From the NCBI RefSeq assembly GCF_020177595.1, contig NZ_JAHTBL010000008.1:62001-126000 (forward strand): a stretch of 64,000 bases of DNA, in the 5' to 3' direction. The translations under genes and the position numbers were made by a program. The notes below the pieces were generated by a model that was not told the DNA's origin, ran no database searches, and was given only the letters and a program-made list of their open reading frames with translations. The stretch is from Cognatishimia sp. MH4019. Its GTDB lineage: Bacteria > Pseudomonadota > Alphaproteobacteria > Rhodobacterales > Rhodobacteraceae. This document shows positions 63,324 to 64,000 of the stretch, piece after piece; position 1 is the first letter of the stretch; each line of letters begins with the position of its first letter.

Positions 63324-64000
63324 GCCACCAAAGTGCGTATCAGCGCCAAACATGCAAGCCCAATCAGCAATGACAGGCAAAACGGTTTGTAATAGGGCTC
63401 GTATTTCGGCGTGAACAAGCGTTGCCCCAGCAGCACGCCCGCCATCGTCGGCACGATAAAGGCCAGCCCCCGCACAGTCGCTTGCTGGTCCATCACTCCG
63501 AACGCCAAAAGCGTGAACAAGCTGATCACCGCCGAGACGAACAGGAACAACACCAGCGATCCGCGCATCTGCCGCGCGGGCGCATCCCGCGCCAGCACGT
63601 AAAGCGCCACGACCATCCCGCCGATAGACGCCAGCCCCGTCGCAATGCCCGCCAACAGGCCTGATCCGTAAAGCCCCTGCGGCGTTGCCAGAAACGGCAA
63701 GCGCAGCTTAACCAATTGCGAGGCCGCCAGCACGATCAACAGGCTCAAAGCGATCAGTGCCGAGACCTCGACCGACACCGCTTGCGTCAGCGCCAATCCA
63801 ATCGGCAACCCGATGGCAGACCCGATGACCAACCCTTTGACCACGCCACGATCCGCGTCGCGCCAGCCGCCCCGCGCCATCAACAGCGACGCCGACATTT
63901 CCAACCACCAGCAGATCGGGATCAGCTCTACCGGCGGCAGGATCAGCACAGCCGAGGCCATGACCATCGCCGATAGTGCAAAGCCCGAAAAGCCGCGCAC
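63320..64000 (-). CDS. TauE/SafE-family (TSUP) membrane permease, partial (5' end outside window)
   Basis: 226 codons visible, reading in from the right edge. Multiple hydrophobic segments, a glycine-rich GFSGFALSA near the visible start and a repeated half-structure fit TSUP transporters, which move sulfite, sulfonates or other organic anions. The first residues of the protein are missing. It is translationally coupled to the SnoaL-like gene. Given that partner, export or uptake of a small organic acid is possible, but the substrate is not known. Confidence 0.85.
   Translation of the reverse strand: MRGFSGFALSAMVMASAVLILPPVELIPICWWLEMSASLLMARGGWRDADRGVVKGLVIGSAIGLPIGLALTQAVSVEVSALIALSLLIVLAASQLVKLRLPFLATPQGLYGSGLLAGIATGLASIGGMVVALYVLARDAPARQMRGSLVLFLFVSAVISLFTLLAFGVMDQQATVRGLAFIVPTMAGVLLGQRLFTPKYEPYYKPFCLSLLIGLACLALIRTLVA

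Overview
The window looks like chromosomal or large-replicon DNA of a marine Roseobacter-group bacterium (Alphaproteobacteria, Rhodobacterales). This is inferred from the moderately high GC, dense operons joined by ATGA/TGATG/TAATG overlaps, the smo/mtlK polyol operon layout, the OxyR-KatG pair and several MalK-type sugar transporters. I see no rRNA, tRNA, CRISPR array, insertion sequence or phage gene. The window opens inside a flavin monooxygenase gene and closes inside a TauE/SafE permease gene.

Layout. (1) 1-5580: a catabolic cluster of a flavin monooxygenase (divergent), a Rieske oxygenase, a RidA-like protein, a DUF1028 protein, a LysR regulator and an ArgE-family deacylase. Its substrate is unknown; an N-methylated heterocycle such as homarine is a reasonable guess. 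(2) 5685-6668: a lone App1-type phosphatase, followed by a 407-bp AT-rich gap. (3) 7076-15241: a sorbitol/mannitol operon (smoEFGK, smoS, mtlK and a P-loop kinase) with its LacI-type regulator and a palindromic operator. (4) 15385-26331: two operons, divergent overall and both apparently controlled by one GntR/FCD regulator through matching TTTGTATACAAA sites. One carries a lactonase, a HAD phosphatase, a class II aldolase and an FGGY kinase. The other carries an ABC importer, a Tm-1-like UPF0261 protein and a second class II aldolase. The substrate is not known. (5) 26328-29678: divergent oxyR and katG, with a strong terminator after katG. (6) 29708-36002: six genes for mostly exported, unrecognised proteins, including a trypsin-like protease with an extra C-terminal beta domain and a peptidoglycan-binding-domain protein. 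(7) 36017-38419: cytochrome bd oxidase (cydAB, cyanide-insensitive type). (8) 38536-53391: a galactoside utilisation locus with an ABC importer, alpha- and beta-galactosidase, mutarotase and all five De Ley-Doudoroff enzymes, divergent from an IclR regulator and the transporter ATPase. (9) 53530-55869: an AraC/GyrI-like regulator and an amidase. (10) 55882-64000: an ABC importer with a LacI regulator, flanked by two proteins that each contain two NTF2/SnoaL-like domains, then a TauE/SafE permease.

The main theme is import and oxidation of polyols, sugars and sugar acids: four complete MalK-type importers occur in 64 kb, each with its own regulator. In all four, a strong RNA hairpin sits directly after the gene for the binding protein. 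The least explained parts are regions 1, 4, 6 and 10.
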